Positions 7,276-7,342 of a stretch of DNA of 7,342 bases are shown here, piece after piece. The translations under genes and the position numbers were made by a program. Positions within the stretch are counted from its first letter, which is position 1; each line of letters starts with the position of its first letter. Origin of the DNA: DAISIK01 sp036822055 (GTDB lineage Bacteria; Verrucomicrobiota; Verrucomicrobiia; Opitutales; Puniceicoccaceae); NCBI GenBank assembly GCA_036822055.1, contig DAISIK010000054.1, positions 1 to 7,342 on the forward strand, read 5' to 3'. The notes beneath the pieces are model-generated. The model saw only the letters and a program-made list of their open reading frames with translations. It did not search any database and was not told the origin of the DNA.

Positions 7276-7342
7276 ACTGGTGGATCCTCGAAGACGCCCT
7301 TCGCGACCGCAAAGGTCATTGGCTGGAATACCTCCGCACCTT
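7272..7342 (+). CDS. start of a further gene, cut by the window edge, possibly a glycosyltransferase
   Basis: ATG 7272-7274 overlaps the TGA of the preceding gene and the frame stays open to the edge, giving 23 residues that begin MNWWILEDALRDRKGHWLEY. The overlap, the normal codon use and the same strand support a real gene in the same operon. The short GHWLEY segment recalls the N-terminal acceptor loop of some GT4 enzymes in polysaccharide loci, but with so few residues this is a weak guess. The product should be treated as unknown. Confidence 0.72.
   Translation, partial: MNWWILEDALRDRKGHWLEYLRT

Overview
The window holds a dense run of plus-strand genes that builds and probably exports a surface glycan (lipopolysaccharide, capsule or another exopolysaccharide). 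In order it carries an MsbA/PglK-type ABC half-transporter, a GT61-family glycosyltransferase, a GT4 glycosyltransferase, a GT90 (CAP10-like) glycosyltransferase, an FkbM-type methyltransferase, a second unrelated GT4 glycosyltransferase, and the first 23 codons of another gene. No gene is supported on the minus strand. I see no RNA gene, insertion sequence, CRISPR array or convincing hairpin terminator.

The organism is a bacterium, most likely Gram-negative. Most starts lack a Shine-Dalgarno sequence, coding GC is moderate to high with a strong local dip, and the GT61/GT90/FkbM mixture is common in environmental Gram-negatives. A member of the PVC group (Verrucomicrobiota and relatives) would fit, but this is a low-confidence inference; nothing here is a taxonomic marker.

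Layout: bases 1-49 are probably the 3' end of an upstream gene. Bases 50-121 are a G-poor leader. The ABC transporter (122-1879), GT61 (1909-3189) and GT4-A (3186-4379) form the first block. A 52-base C/T-rich spacer follows. GT90 (4432-5526), FkbM (5535-6299), GT4-B (6301-7275) and a cut gene (7272 onward) form the second block. Gaps of 1-52 bases and several 4-base start/stop overlaps suggest one transcription unit with translational coupling.

Working model (inference): the three cytoplasmic glycosyltransferase types and the methyltransferase extend and decorate a lipid-linked oligosaccharide, and the ABC half-transporter, as a homodimer, flips it across the inner membrane. No Wzx flippase, Wzy polymerase, initiating phosphoglycosyltransferase or nucleotide-sugar synthesis gene is visible, so the full locus must extend outside the window.

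The most striking detail is at the end of the transporter. Its reading frame stops at a TAG (1877-1879), but the same frame then continues for ten codons spelling the usual ABC C-terminal tail (GHQELLARPQ). It ends at a TGA that overlaps the GTG start of the next gene. This looks like a recent nonsense change, a sequencing error, or possibly a read-through stop.
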